This document shows positions 20,938-30,184 of a stretch of 64,000 nucleotides of DNA, piece after piece. Source of the DNA: Streptomyces alfalfae (lineage in GTDB: Bacteria; Actinomycetota; Actinomycetes; Streptomycetales; Streptomycetaceae); contig NZ_QEXM01000022.1 in NCBI RefSeq assembly GCF_004127445.1, positions 62,001-126,000 of the forward strand. The letters run 5' to 3'. The number at the start of each line of letters is the position of its first letter. The first letter of the stretch is position 1. A program made the translations under genes and the position numbers. The notes under the pieces were generated by a model, which was not told where the DNA came from, did not search any database, and saw only the letters and a program-made list of their open reading frames with translations.

Positions 20938-21638
20938 CGGACGGTCACCGTGTCGCCCAGAGCCACCGGGCCGGGCGTCACGACGTCCGTGTGGACGCCG
21001 ACGCACATGCCGCGGGCGGCGGTCAGGGCCTTCAGGACGCGGTTGTCCACGGGCAGGCCCGGCTGGGCCTGCGTCACCATCACGCAGCGCACGACGCGCC
21101 GGGTGACCCGCAGCCGCAGCGGTTCCGCCTCCCCGCCGGCGCCGATGGTGATCTCGCGTCCCACCCAGTCCTCCTCGATCCACGGTTCGTCGGTCTCCAC
21201 GACGATGTTCTTGCGCAGCCGCCGTACGTCGACGGGGTCGGCGTCACCGAGCAGGTCGCCGAGCGCGCGGAGCGAGGCCGTGCCGACGACCGAGACAGCC
21301 GAGACGTCCTTGTGGCTGTCCTCGCCCTCGCGGACCAGCTCGACGCCCTCACCGAAGCGTTCGGGGACCCGGGGGTCGCCGGGGCGCAGTGTCGCGCCGT
21401 CCGGGGCGGTGATGACGGGCGTCCCTTCCCCGTCGTAGGTCACGCGGTGCTCCAGCATGCCCGGGGTGCGGCGGAAACGCTGGTGGTTCTTGCCGCTGGC
21501 GAGCTTGCCGTCCGGGTGGCGCAGCGCCCACAGGCGGTCGCCGACGACACCGCGCGCGTCGCACTCCAGCCGGTCGTGCTCCTCGCCGAGCATCGACTTC
21601 ACCGGAAACCGGCGCAGACCCACGACCTTGAGCGACAC
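20934..21638 (-). CDS. MOSC domain-containing protein
   Basis: A 234-residue MOSC protein with the N-terminal beta-barrel (VVGLRRFPVKSMLGEEHDRLECDARGVVGDRLWAL) and the C-terminal MOSC core including RKNIVVETDEPWIEEDWVGREI and the conserved Cys in RCVMVTQAQPGLP. MOSC proteins act on molybdenum cofactor-linked or N-hydroxylated substrates (mARC/YiiM/YcbX types); the precise reaction here is unknown. The GTG at 21638 is preceded by GGGAGGGAG and begins family similarity, so the longer frame to 21719 is rejected. It is translationally coupled to the exported nuclease gene, an unusual pair. Confidence 0.9.
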   Translation of the reverse strand: MSLKVVGLRRFPVKSMLGEEHDRLECDARGVVGDRLWALRHPDGKLASGKNHQRFRRTPGMLEHRVTYDGEGTPVITAPDGATLRPGDPRVPERFGEGVELVREGEDSHKDVSAVSVVGTASLRALGDLLGDADPVDVRRLRKNIVVETDEPWIEEDWVGREITIGAGGEAEPLRLRVTRRVVRCVMVTQAQPGLPVDNRVLKALTAARGMCVGVHTDVVTPGPVALGDTVTVR

Positions 21639-21782
21639 CGCGCTCTCCCTCCCCTGGGCGGACTCTCCCGCCCCACGGTAACGGCAGCCCGGCACATGAC
21701 CTCCGGGGTAATCGACCACGCGGGCCCGCGTCGGCAGGATCGGTCACGTCAACGCGACGGAACCCACGCCGAGGAGAGCACG

Positions 21783-22205
21783 ATGACCGCCCAGCGCCCC
21801 GCCCCCGAAGCCACCCGAGCCGTCGTGCAGGACTTCCTCCGGGCCCGGCTCGCCGGCGACACCGCGCGCATGGTGGAGCTGTTCGCCGACGAGGTCGACT
21901 GGCTGCTCGCCGACAACCCGGGCGTGCCCTGGATACGCCCGCGCTCCACCGGCGCCGAATGCGCCGCCCAGTCCGCGGAACTGGCCGCGCACACCGTCGC
22001 CGAGGACGCCCGCGCCACCCTCGACACCTTCCTCGTGGACGGCGCCGACGCGGTCCTGTTCGGCCACCTCGCGGGCACCGTCCGCGCCACCGGCAAGTCC
22101 TTCGAGGGGCCCTTCGCGCTGCGGCTCACCGTCGAGGAGGGGCGGATCACCCGCCACCACCTCTACGAGAACAGCCTGTCGATCGCCGAGGCGTGCGCGC
22201 CCTGA
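21783..22205 (+). CDS. SnoaL-like / NTF2-fold protein
   Basis: A 140-residue single-domain protein of the SnoaL-like family: helix AVVQDFLRARLAGDTARMVELFADEVDWLL, then PRSTGAECAAQSAELAAHTVAED, a central strand VDGADAVLFGHLAGTVRATGKSFEGPFALRLTVEEGRI and the C-terminal LYENSLSIAEA. The fold serves as isomerase, cyclase or ketosteroid-type enzyme, or just a binding protein; no function is assigned. The ATG at 21783 has GAGGAGA seven bases upstream. It is convergent with mfd with a 22-base gap. Confidence 0.88.
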   Translation: MTAQRPAPEATRAVVQDFLRARLAGDTARMVELFADEVDWLLADNPGVPWIRPRSTGAECAAQSAELAAHTVAEDARATLDTFLVDGADAVLFGHLAGTVRATGKSFEGPFALRLTVEEGRITRHHLYENSLSIAEACAP

Positions 22206-22227
22206 CGGCCGGCCCGCGGCCCGGCCG

Positions 22228-25200
22228 CTACGACCCCAGGATCGACGTCAGGAACTCCCCGACCCAGCCCAGCAGTTCCCGCCCGACCAGCGGCTTGCCG
22301 CCGACCTTCGCGGTCTTGGGGCGCGGCACCAGGATCTGGTGGGCGTTGCCCTTGATGAGCGTTCCCGGGTAGAGGCGCTTGAGGCGCAGCTCCTGCGACT
22401 CCCGCAGCTCCACCGGGGCGAAGCGGATGTTGTTGCCCTGGAGGACGATCTCGCCGACCTCGCAGGCGCGCGCGAGCATCCGCAGGCCCGCGACCAGGAG
22501 CAGGTTCTCCACCGGCTCCGGCAGCTTGCCGTACCGGTCGGTCAGCTCCTCGCGCACCGCCCTGACGTCCTCCTCCGTGGTGGCGGAGGCGATGGCGCGG
22601 TACGCCTGGAGGCGCAGCCGCTCCCCGGGGGCGTAGTCGTGCGGGACGTGCGCGTCGACCGGCAGCTCGATCTTGACCTCAAGCGGCGGTTCCTCCTCGA
22701 CGCCGCCCTCCAGCGAGGCGCGGTAGTCGGCCACCGCCTCGCCGACCATGCGGACGTACAGGTCGAATCCGACGCCCGCGATGTGGCCGGACTGCTCGCC
22801 GCCGAGGAGGTTGCCCGCGCCGCGGATCTCCAGGTCCTTCATCGCCACGTACATGCCGGCGCCCATCTCGGTGTGCTGGGCGATCGTCGCCAGGCGCTCG
22901 TGGGCGGTCTCCGTGAGCGGCTTCTCCGGCGGGTAGAGGAAGTAGGCGTAGCCGCGCTCGCGGCCACGGCCGACGCGGCCCCTGAGCTGGTGCAGCTGGG
23001 AGAGGCCGAAGTTGTCGCCGCGCTCGACGATGAGGGTGTTGGCGTTGGAGATGTCGATGCCGGACTCGACGATCGTCGTCGAGACGAGCACGTCGAACTT
23101 CTTCTCCCAGAAGTCGACGACCACCTGTTCCAGGGCCTGTTCCGACATCTGGCCGTGGGCCGTGGCGATCCGGGCCTCGGGCACGATGTCCCGCAGGCGG
23201 GCCGCCGCCCGGTCGATGGACTCCACCCGGTTGTGGATGTAGAAGACCTGGCCCTCGCGCAGCAGTTCGCGGCGGACCGCGGCGCCGATCTGCTTCTCCT
23301 CGTACGGCCCGACGAACGTCAGGACCGGGTGCCGCTCCTCGGGCGGGGTGGTGATCGTCGACATCTCGCGGATGCCAGTGACCGCCATTTCGAGCGTACG
23401 GGGAATGGGGGTGGCGGACATCGTCAGGACGTCGACGTTGGCGCGGAGCTTCTTCAGCTGCTCCTTGTGCTCGACGCCGAAGCGCTGCTCCTCGTCGACG
23501 ATGACCAGGCCCAGGTCCTTGAACCTGGTCTCGGAGGAGAACAGGCGGTGCGTGCCGATGACGATGTCCACCGAACCGTCCCGCAGCCCTTCGAGGGTGG
23601 CCTTGGACTCGGTCTCCGTCTGGAAGCGGCTGAGCGCCCGCACGTTGACCGGGAACTGCGAGTACCGCTCGGAGAACGTGCCGAAGTGCTGCTGCACCAG
23701 GAGCGTCGTGGGCACGAGGACGGCGACCTGCTTGCCGTCCTGCACGGCCTTGAAGGCGGCGCGGACCGCGATCTCCGTCTTGCCGTAGCCGACGTCGCCG
23801 CAGATCAGGCGGTCCATCGGGACCGTCTTCTCCATGTCCTCCTTGACCTCGGCGATCGTGGTGAGCTGGTCGGGCGTCTCCACGTACGGGAAGGCGTCCT
23901 CCAGTTCGCGCTGCCAGGGCGTGTCGGGGCCGAAGGAGTGGCCGGGGGCGGCCATCCGGGCGGAGTACAGCTTGATGAGGTCGGCGGCGATCTCCTTGAC
24001 CGCCTTCTTCGCGCGCGCCTTCGTCTTCGTCCAGTCGGCGCCGCCGAGCCGGTGCAGGGTGGGGGCCTCGCCGCCCACGTACTTGGTGATCTGCTCCAGC
24101 TGGTCGGTGGGGATGTACAGGCGGTCGCCGGGCTGGCCGCGCTTGGCGGGGGCGTACTCCACCACCAGGTACTCGCGGGTGGCGCCCTGGACGGTGCGCT
24201 GCACCATCTCGATGTACCGGCCGACGCCGTGCTGTTCGTGGACGATGTAGTCGCCGGACTCCAGGGTCAGCGGGTCGATCGTCTTGCGGCGGCGCGCGGG
24301 CATGCGCTGCCCGTCCTTGCCGGCCGCCTTCTGGCCCGAGATGTCGGTCTCGGTGAGGACGGCGAGCTTGAGGGCGGGGTCGACGAAGCCGTAGTCGATC
24401 GAGCCGCAGGAGACGTGCACGAGCGAGGGCGTCAGCTCGCCGAGGTCGCCGTCGAGGCGGGCCGCGATGCCCTCGCCGCCAAGGACCTCGACCGTGCGGG
24501 CGGCGGGGCCGTGGCCCTCGGTGACATACACCGTGCGCCAGCCGTCGGCCAGCCAGCCCTTGGTGTCCGCGAGCGCCCTCGCGGTGTCGCCCCGGTAGGT
24601 CTCGGGCGCGTGCATGCCGAGCTTCAGGGTGTCGCCCGCCGCGTCAGCGGCAGATGTCGCGGTCAGCTCCGCGTCCGCGGCGAAGGGGCTGACCGACCAC
24701 CACATCATGCCCAGCTCGCGGGCGCGGTCGCGGACGTCCGCGATGCCCCACAGGGACGCCGCGTCCACGTCGATCGGGGCCTCGCCGCCGCCCGCCGTCG
24801 CCGCCCAGCTCGCCTGGAGGAACTCCTGCGAGGTCGCCACCAGGTCGGCCGCGCGCGAACGCACCCGCTCCGGGTCGCAGACCACCGCCATGGAGCCCTT
24901 CGGCATGACGTCGATCAGCAGCTCCATCTCGTCCACCAGGACGGGCGCCAGCGACTCCATGCCCTCGACCGCGATGCCCTCGGCGATCTTGCCGAGCAGT
25001 TCGGCCAGCTCCGGGTGCTGCTCGGCGAGGGCGGCCGCCTTCTCCCGCACCTCGTCGGTGAGCAGCAGCTCACGGCAGGGCGGCGCCCACAGACCGTGCT
25101 CGGCGACCTCCAGGGAGCGCTGGTCGGCGACCTTGAAGTAACGGATCTCCTCGACGTCGTCGCCCCAGAACTCCACCCGCAGCGGGTGCTCCTCGGTCGG

Positions 25201-25782
25201 CGGGAAGACGTCGAGGATGCCGCCGCGCACCGCGAACTCGCCGCGCTTCTCGACCAGCTCCACCCGGGCGTACGCGGCCGCCGCCAGCGCCTCGACGATC
25301 TCGTTCAGGTCCGTCGTCTGTCCGGCGCGCAGCGCCACCGGCTCCAGCTCACCGAGGCCCTTGACCTGCGGCTGGAGGACCGAGCGGACCGGCGCGACGA
25401 TGACGGAGACCGGGCCCGTCTCGGGGTCGTCCGCCCGGGGGTGCGCGAGGCGGCGCAGCACGGCCAGGCGGCGGCCGACGGTGTCGGAGCGCGGCGAGAG
25501 CCGCTCGTGCGGCAGCGTCTCCCAGGACGGGAAGTCCACCACGCCGTCCGGCGGGAGGATCGTGCGCAGCGCCGCGGCCAGGTCCTCCGCCTCTCGGCCC
25601 GTGGCCGTCACGGCGAGGACGGGACGGCCGGCGTCCCTGGCGAGCGCCGCCACCGCGAACGGGCGGGCCGCGGGCGGGCCGACCAGGTCGACGTGCATGC
25701 GGTGGCCGTCGCCCGCGGCCTCGACCGCTTCGGCGAGTGCGGCGTCCTTGACGACGGCGTCGAGCAGACCGTGCAGGCTCAT
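22228..25782 (-). CDS. mfd: Transcription-repair coupling factor Mfd
   Basis: DNA translocase that removes RNA polymerase stalled at lesions and recruits UvrA. The 1184-residue length is normal. In order: the UvrB-like N-terminal module, the RNA polymerase-interacting domain (YIPTDQLEQITKYVGGEAP), the linker DWTKTKARAKKAVKEIA, and a RecG-like helicase with Walker A GDVGYGKT (about 661-668), DEEQ box VIVDEEQRFGVEH (about 760), TMSATPIPRTL and the C-terminal helicase motif QLRGRVGRGRERGYAYF. The TRCF C-terminal domain ends the protein. The gene stands alone, divergent from the DUF2079 gene. Confidence 0.98.
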   Translation of the reverse strand: MSLHGLLDAVVKDAALAEAVEAAGDGHRMHVDLVGPPAARPFAVAALARDAGRPVLAVTATGREAEDLAAALRTILPPDGVVDFPSWETLPHERLSPRSDTVGRRLAVLRRLAHPRADDPETGPVSVIVAPVRSVLQPQVKGLGELEPVALRAGQTTDLNEIVEALAAAAYARVELVEKRGEFAVRGGILDVFPPTEEHPLRVEFWGDDVEEIRYFKVADQRSLEVAEHGLWAPPCRELLLTDEVREKAAALAEQHPELAELLGKIAEGIAVEGMESLAPVLVDEMELLIDVMPKGSMAVVCDPERVRSRAADLVATSQEFLQASWAATAGGGEAPIDVDAASLWGIADVRDRARELGMMWWSVSPFAADAELTATSAADAAGDTLKLGMHAPETYRGDTARALADTKGWLADGWRTVYVTEGHGPAARTVEVLGGEGIAARLDGDLGELTPSLVHVSCGSIDYGFVDPALKLAVLTETDISGQKAAGKDGQRMPARRRKTIDPLTLESGDYIVHEQHGVGRYIEMVQRTVQGATREYLVVEYAPAKRGQPGDRLYIPTDQLEQITKYVGGEAPTLHRLGGADWTKTKARAKKAVKEIAADLIKLYSARMAAPGHSFGPDTPWQRELEDAFPYVETPDQLTTIAEVKEDMEKTVPMDRLICGDVGYGKTEIAVRAAFKAVQDGKQVAVLVPTTLLVQQHFGTFSERYSQFPVNVRALSRFQTETESKATLEGLRDGSVDIVIGTHRLFSSETRFKDLGLVIVDEEQRFGVEHKEQLKKLRANVDVLTMSATPIPRTLEMAVTGIREMSTITTPPEERHPVLTFVGPYEEKQIGAAVRRELLREGQVFYIHNRVESIDRAAARLRDIVPEARIATAHGQMSEQALEQVVVDFWEKKFDVLVSTTIVESGIDISNANTLIVERGDNFGLSQLHQLRGRVGRGRERGYAYFLYPPEKPLTETAHERLATIAQHTEMGAGMYVAMKDLEIRGAGNLLGGEQSGHIAGVGFDLYVRMVGEAVADYRASLEGGVEEEPPLEVKIELPVDAHVPHDYAPGERLRLQAYRAIASATTEEDVRAVREELTDRYGKLPEPVENLLLVAGLRMLARACEVGEIVLQGNNIRFAPVELRESQELRLKRLYPGTLIKGNAHQILVPRPKTAKVGGKPLVGRELLGWVGEFLTSILGS

Positions 25783-26069
25783 GTGGGCTTTTTCCGTCCA
25801 GATACCAGATACCGGAGTGAGCGGAGCTCAGGTGGGCAACGCGAACCGCCCGGCACGTCGCACGGGCCGGGGGGTCTCCAGCGTACGACCTGGGACCGGC
25901 ACGCGCGGCTCGGATCGGCGCGCGCCGCACCGCTCCGGCCCGCGGCGCGGCGTGCCCGCCTCGGGCGCCGCCCGGTCCTTCCCGCACAATGTCCCGAATA
26001 CGCCGGTACGAAAACCTGGCCGCCCCGCGAAGCCCGTCGCACCACCGCCGTCGATCAGAAAGCCACGTC

Positions 26070-27524
26070 ATGCCCGGAGCACAGACCGACGCCCCCGCCC
26101 TGGAGCGTGCCGACGAGCTGATACCCGGGCGGGACCGGGCCGCCGCCCCCGCCGCGGGGGCCCGCGGGCTCTGGGACCGCGCGCCGCTCCTCCTCGCCGC
26201 CGGTCTCTTCCTCGCGTACGCCATGGTGTCGATCGGGCGGTACCGGCAGATGGAGAGCCGCTCCTGGGACCTCGGGATATTCGAGCAGGCCGTGCGGGCC
26301 TACGCGCACCTCCAGGTGCCCGTCGCCGACCTCAAGGGGCCCGGCGCGAACATCCTCGGCGACCACTTCAGCCCCGTCACCGCCCTGCTCGCGCCCGCCT
26401 ACCGCCTCTTCCCCTCGCCCCTGACGCTCCTCGTGGCGCAGGCCCTGCTCTTCGCCGTGTCCGCGATCCCCGTGACGCGCGCCGCGACCCGCCTCCTCGG
26501 GCGCGGCTCCGGGCTCGCGGTCGGCGTCGCCTACGGGCTCTCCTGGGGCGTCCAGCGCGCCGCCGACTTCGACTTCCACGAGATCTGCTTCGCCGTACCG
26601 CTGATCGCGTTCTCCCTGGAGGCCCTGCTGCGGCTGCGGTGGCGGGCCGCGCTGTGCTGGGCGCTGCCGCTGGTCCTCGTCAAGGAGGACCTGGGGGTGA
26701 CGCTCGCCGCCATCGCCGTCGTCGTGGCGATCCGCTGCCGCCGCACCGACCCCAAGGCCCTGCCCTGCGCGCTCGGCGTCGCCGCCTTCGGGGCCCTCGC
26801 CACCGCCGCCACGCTCACGCTGGTCATCCCGGCCTTCAACTCCGTCGGCGCCTACGACTACTGGGACAAGGTCGGCGACGGCGGCGGGCTCCCCGTCCTC
26901 TTCGACGGCTTCTGGACCAAGGTCCGCACCCTCGGCTGGCTCCTGATCCCCACCACCGGGCTGCTCGCCCTGCGCTCGCCGCTGGTCCTGATCACGCTGC
27001 CCACCATCGGCTGGCGCTTCCTGTCCGCCGACGACCACTACTGGGGCACCGACTGGCACTACAGCGCCGTCCTGATGCCGGTGCTCCTGCTCGCCTTCGC
27101 CGACGCCGTCGCCGACGCCCGCCGCAGCGAGCGGCCGTGGCTGCGCCGGTACGCCGAGCTGCTCCCGGCCTGCGCCGCCGCCGCGGCCCTCGCCCTGACG
27201 ACGTCGCTGCCCGTCGCCACGCTCACCGAGGCCCGTACGTACGAGAAGAGCGGGCAGGTCATCGACGTGGAGCGGATGCTCGACCGCATCCCCGACGGGG
27301 CCACCGTGGAGGCGAACATCGGGCCCATCAGCCGGCTGACGTCGCGCGCCCGCGTCTTCTGGGTCGGCGCGGCCCGCCCGGTCGTCCCGCGGTACGTGGC
27401 CCTGGACAACCGCTCGGGCTGGGCCAAGGACCCGGTCGCGTACGCCCAGCAGCTGCACCCGGGCACCCGGTACGTCCACGAGGCCGAGGCCCACGGGTAC
27501 GTCCTGGTCCGCCGGGCCGGGTGA
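26070..27524 (+). CDS. DUF2079 family polytopic membrane protein
   Basis: A 484-residue integral membrane protein of the DUF2079 family. The conserved N-terminal motif SRSWDLGIFEQAVRAYAH follows the first TM helix, then LKGPGANILGDHFSPVTALLAP; about ten TM helices follow, with DFDFHEICFAVPLIAF and VLVKEDLGVTLAA between them. The arrangement recalls GT-C glycosyltransferases, with acidic residues in the first extracellular loop (WDLGIFEQ), but no substrate is known. The ATG at 26070 has AGAAAG upstream; an ATG at 25989 has no ribosome site. Ends at a strong terminator. Confidence 0.88.
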   Translation: MPGAQTDAPALERADELIPGRDRAAAPAAGARGLWDRAPLLLAAGLFLAYAMVSIGRYRQMESRSWDLGIFEQAVRAYAHLQVPVADLKGPGANILGDHFSPVTALLAPAYRLFPSPLTLLVAQALLFAVSAIPVTRAATRLLGRGSGLAVGVAYGLSWGVQRAADFDFHEICFAVPLIAFSLEALLRLRWRAALCWALPLVLVKEDLGVTLAAIAVVVAIRCRRTDPKALPCALGVAAFGALATAATLTLVIPAFNSVGAYDYWDKVGDGGGLPVLFDGFWTKVRTLGWLLIPTTGLLALRSPLVLITLPTIGWRFLSADDHYWGTDWHYSAVLMPVLLLAFADAVADARRSERPWLRRYAELLPACAAAAALALTTSLPVATLTEARTYEKSGQVIDVERMLDRIPDGATVEANIGPISRLTSRARVFWVGAARPVVPRYVALDNRSGWAKDPVAYAQQLHPGTRYVHEAEAHGYVLVRRAG

Positions 27525-27531
27525 CGGCGGG

Positions 27532-27570
27532 CGGCCCCCGCCGGACGCGTGACGCGTCCGGCGGGGGCCG
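27532..27570. terminator. Bidirectional intrinsic terminator
   Basis: A perfect 19-bp inverted repeat (CGGCCCCCGCCGGACGCGT at 27532-27550 and its complement at 27552-27570) lies between the convergent DUF2079 and ABC permease genes. A C/T-rich run follows on the plus strand. Confidence 0.85.
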
Positions 27571-27604
27571 TCTCCCCCGTTCCCCCGTTCCCCCGTCGCG
27601 GTGG

Positions 27605-30184
27605 CTATTCGGTGGCGATGGCGTTCAGGACGTTCATCCGGCCCGCCCGGAAGGCGGGGACGAGCGCGGCGAACAGGCCCACGAACGCCGACCCGACGAA
27701 GACCGCGATGATCGTCGGCCACGGGATCTCCAGGACCTTCAGGCCTTCCAGGGCGAGGAGCTTCTGGGCCGTGGCGCCCCAGCCCATGCCGAGGCCGAGG
27801 CCGAGCAGCGCGCCGAAGAGGGCGATGACCACGGACTCCATGCGGATCATGCGGCGCAGCTGGCGGCGCGAGAGGCCGATCGCCCGCATCAGGCCGATCT
27901 CCCTGGTGCGCTCGACCACCGAGAGGGCCAGGGTGTTCACCACTCCCAGGATCGCGACGATGATCGCGAGGCCGAGCAGGCCGTAGACCATGTTGAGGAG
28001 CTGGCCGACCTGGTCCTTCAGGGTCTCCTTGAAGTCGGTCTGGTCCATCACCTTGTACTGCGGGTACGCGGCCAGGGCGTCCTTCAGGGACTGGTAGGCG
28101 GCCTCCTCCTGGCCCTTGGCGGCCGTGGCGAACATGATCTCGTTCTGCGTGATCCGGTCCGCGGGGACGTACTTCTCCAGCGTGGAGATGCTCAGGTACA
28201 TCGCGCCGTTGTCGAGGGCGCCGTCGTCCTTGGTGACGGCGGCGATCCGCAGGTCGGCGGTCCTGCCGTGCGCGAAGGCGACCTTCAGCTCGTCGCCGAC
28301 CCCCAGGCCGTGCTTCTCCGCGAACTTGTCGCCGACCGACATGGCGTTCTTCCCGTACGCGGCCGACAGCTCCCCGGCGACCGTCTCGCGGCGCAGGTCC
28401 TTGGCGTACGTCGGGTCGGCGGCGCTCAGGGAGACCTCGTCCACGGTCTTGCCGCCGGGCGTGGTCATGTCGGCCTCGACGCCCTTGAGGCGGGTGATGT
28501 GGCCGATGTGCTCGGCCTTCTTCAGCGACGCGGCGGCCTTGGCGGTGATCGGGGCGCCCTTGTCGGACTGGACGATGAAGTCGGCGCCCACCGACTTGTC
28601 GAGCTCGTCCGTGGCCGAGGCGACCATGGAGGAGCCGACCACGGAGAGGCAGGCGACCAGGGCGAGGCCGATCATCAGGGCGGCGCCGGTCGCTCCGGTG
28701 CGGCGCGGGTTGCGCAGGGCGTTGCGCTCGGCCATCCGCCCGACGGGGCCGAAGGCGCGCAGCAGGACGGCGCTGAAGACGCGCACCACGCCGGAGGCGA
28801 GGACGGGGCCGACGACGACGAAGCCGACGAGGGTGAGGACGACGCCGCCGCCCAGGAAGAGCGAGCCCTCCGATGCCTTGTCGGCCTGCGAGGCGGTGTA
28901 GAGGCCGAAGGCGCCCGCGCCGGTCAGGACCAGGCCGATGACGGCGCGCAGGGTGCTCGCGCGGCCGTCGGCGGGGGTTCCGGCGTCGCGCAGCGCGGCC
29001 ATCGGGGAGACCTTGCCGGCCCGGCGTGCGGGGAGGTAGGCGGCGAGGACGGTGACGACGACGCCGAGCACCATGCCGACCACGGGGGTCGTCCAGTTGA
29101 CGGTGAGGTCGCCGGTGGACAGTTCCATGCCCACGCCCGACATCAGCTTCATCAGGCCGACCGCGAGCCCGATGCCCGCGCCGACGCCGAGGACGGAGCC
29201 GACCACGCCGAGGAGCACGGCCTCGGTCAGTACGGAGCGGTTGACCTGCTTGCGGCTCGATCCGATGGCGCGCATCAGGCCGATCTCGCGGGTGCGCTGG
29301 GCGACCAGCATCGAGAAGGTGTTGATGATGAGGAAGATGCCGACGAGGAAGGCGATCCCGGCGAAGCCGAGCATCGCGTACTTCATGACGTCCAGGAAGC
29401 TGCCCACGGATTTCCGGTTGTCGTCCGCGGTCTCCTTCTGCGTCTTGATGTCGTACGCGCCCTTGTCCAGGGCCGACGCGACGTTCGCCTTCAGCGCGGT
29501 GTCGCTGACGCCCGCGGCGGCGGTGAGGCTGACGTGGGTGAACCGGCCGGTGGCGCCGAGCAGTTCGCGCTGGGCGGTCTCCGTGTCGAAGTAGACGATG
29601 GTGGCGCCGGGGTTGGTCACCTTGAAGGCGGCTATGCCGGAGATCTTCGCGGTGTGGTCGCCGGTGGCGGCGATGGTGCGCAGCTCGTCGCCGATCTTCA
29701 GGTCGTGCTTGTCGGCGGTGTCGGCGTCGATCATCGCCTCGGTGGGGCCGCGCGGCGCGTGGCCCGAGGTGATGTCCATCGAACGCAGGTCGTTGTGCGT
29801 CCAGTTGCCCGCGATGGTCGGGCCGCCGCTGGTGGGTCCGACGTCCTTGTTCTCGCTGTTGACGACGGTCACGCTCTCGCTGCTGACCGCGCCCTCGGCG
29901 GTCTTGACGCCCTCCGCCTTCCTCGCCCGGCTCACGACGGAGGCGGGCATCGACTCGGGCTTGCCGCTGCTCGGGGCCTGGCCCGCGCCCTCGGCGGACT
30001 TGGGGGAGACCGTGACGTCGGCGGAGGTCGCCGCGAACAGCTTGTCGAAGGTGGTGCTCATGGTGTCGGAGAAGACGAGCGTGCCGCACACGAACGCCAC
30101 CGACAGGATCACGGCCACGGCGGAGAGCGCCATGCGGCCCTTGTGCGCGAGGAAGTTGCGCATCGACGTCTTGAGGACGGTCAT
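27605..30184 (-). CDS. FtsX-type ABC transporter permease
   Basis: An 859-residue permease with two FtsX modules. The N-terminal part has TM1 (GRMALSAVAVILSVAFVCGTLVF), a large extracytoplasmic MacB-like domain, then three TM segments with RTREIGLMRAIGSSRKQV in the cytoplasmic loop; the second half repeats the plan, ending with ERTREIGLMRAIGLSRRQLRRMIR and GRMNVLNAIATE. This ten-TM architecture matches lipoprotein/peptide exporters of the LolCE/antimicrobial-peptide type. The stop of the ATPase gene overlaps its ATG by four bases, so the two form one transporter operon. The fragment at 3-563 is a paralogue. Confidence 0.94.
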   Translation of the reverse strand: MTVLKTSMRNFLAHKGRMALSAVAVILSVAFVCGTLVFSDTMSTTFDKLFAATSADVTVSPKSAEGAGQAPSSGKPESMPASVVSRARKAEGVKTAEGAVSSESVTVVNSENKDVGPTSGGPTIAGNWTHNDLRSMDITSGHAPRGPTEAMIDADTADKHDLKIGDELRTIAATGDHTAKISGIAAFKVTNPGATIVYFDTETAQRELLGATGRFTHVSLTAAAGVSDTALKANVASALDKGAYDIKTQKETADDNRKSVGSFLDVMKYAMLGFAGIAFLVGIFLIINTFSMLVAQRTREIGLMRAIGSSRKQVNRSVLTEAVLLGVVGSVLGVGAGIGLAVGLMKLMSGVGMELSTGDLTVNWTTPVVGMVLGVVVTVLAAYLPARRAGKVSPMAALRDAGTPADGRASTLRAVIGLVLTGAGAFGLYTASQADKASEGSLFLGGGVVLTLVGFVVVGPVLASGVVRVFSAVLLRAFGPVGRMAERNALRNPRRTGATGAALMIGLALVACLSVVGSSMVASATDELDKSVGADFIVQSDKGAPITAKAAASLKKAEHIGHITRLKGVEADMTTPGGKTVDEVSLSAADPTYAKDLRRETVAGELSAAYGKNAMSVGDKFAEKHGLGVGDELKVAFAHGRTADLRIAAVTKDDGALDNGAMYLSISTLEKYVPADRITQNEIMFATAAKGQEEAAYQSLKDALAAYPQYKVMDQTDFKETLKDQVGQLLNMVYGLLGLAIIVAILGVVNTLALSVVERTREIGLMRAIGLSRRQLRRMIRMESVVIALFGALLGLGLGMGWGATAQKLLALEGLKVLEIPWPTIIAVFVGSAFVGLFAALVPAFRAGRMNVLNAIATE

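Noticed and set aside
22204..22226. Terminator between the SnoaL-like gene and mfd
   Set aside because: The GGCC-rich stem is imperfect and overlaps the stop region; not strong enough to list.
22339..26121. Plus-strand open frame of 1260 codons opposite mfd
   Set aside because: It mirrors Mfd codons and shows no protein family; an effect of GC-rich third positions.
26055..30089. Minus-strand open frame of 1344 codons across the DUF2079 and ABC permease genes
   Set aside because: Composition of Arg/Gly/His shadow frame; real genes with motifs and ribosome sites occupy other frames.
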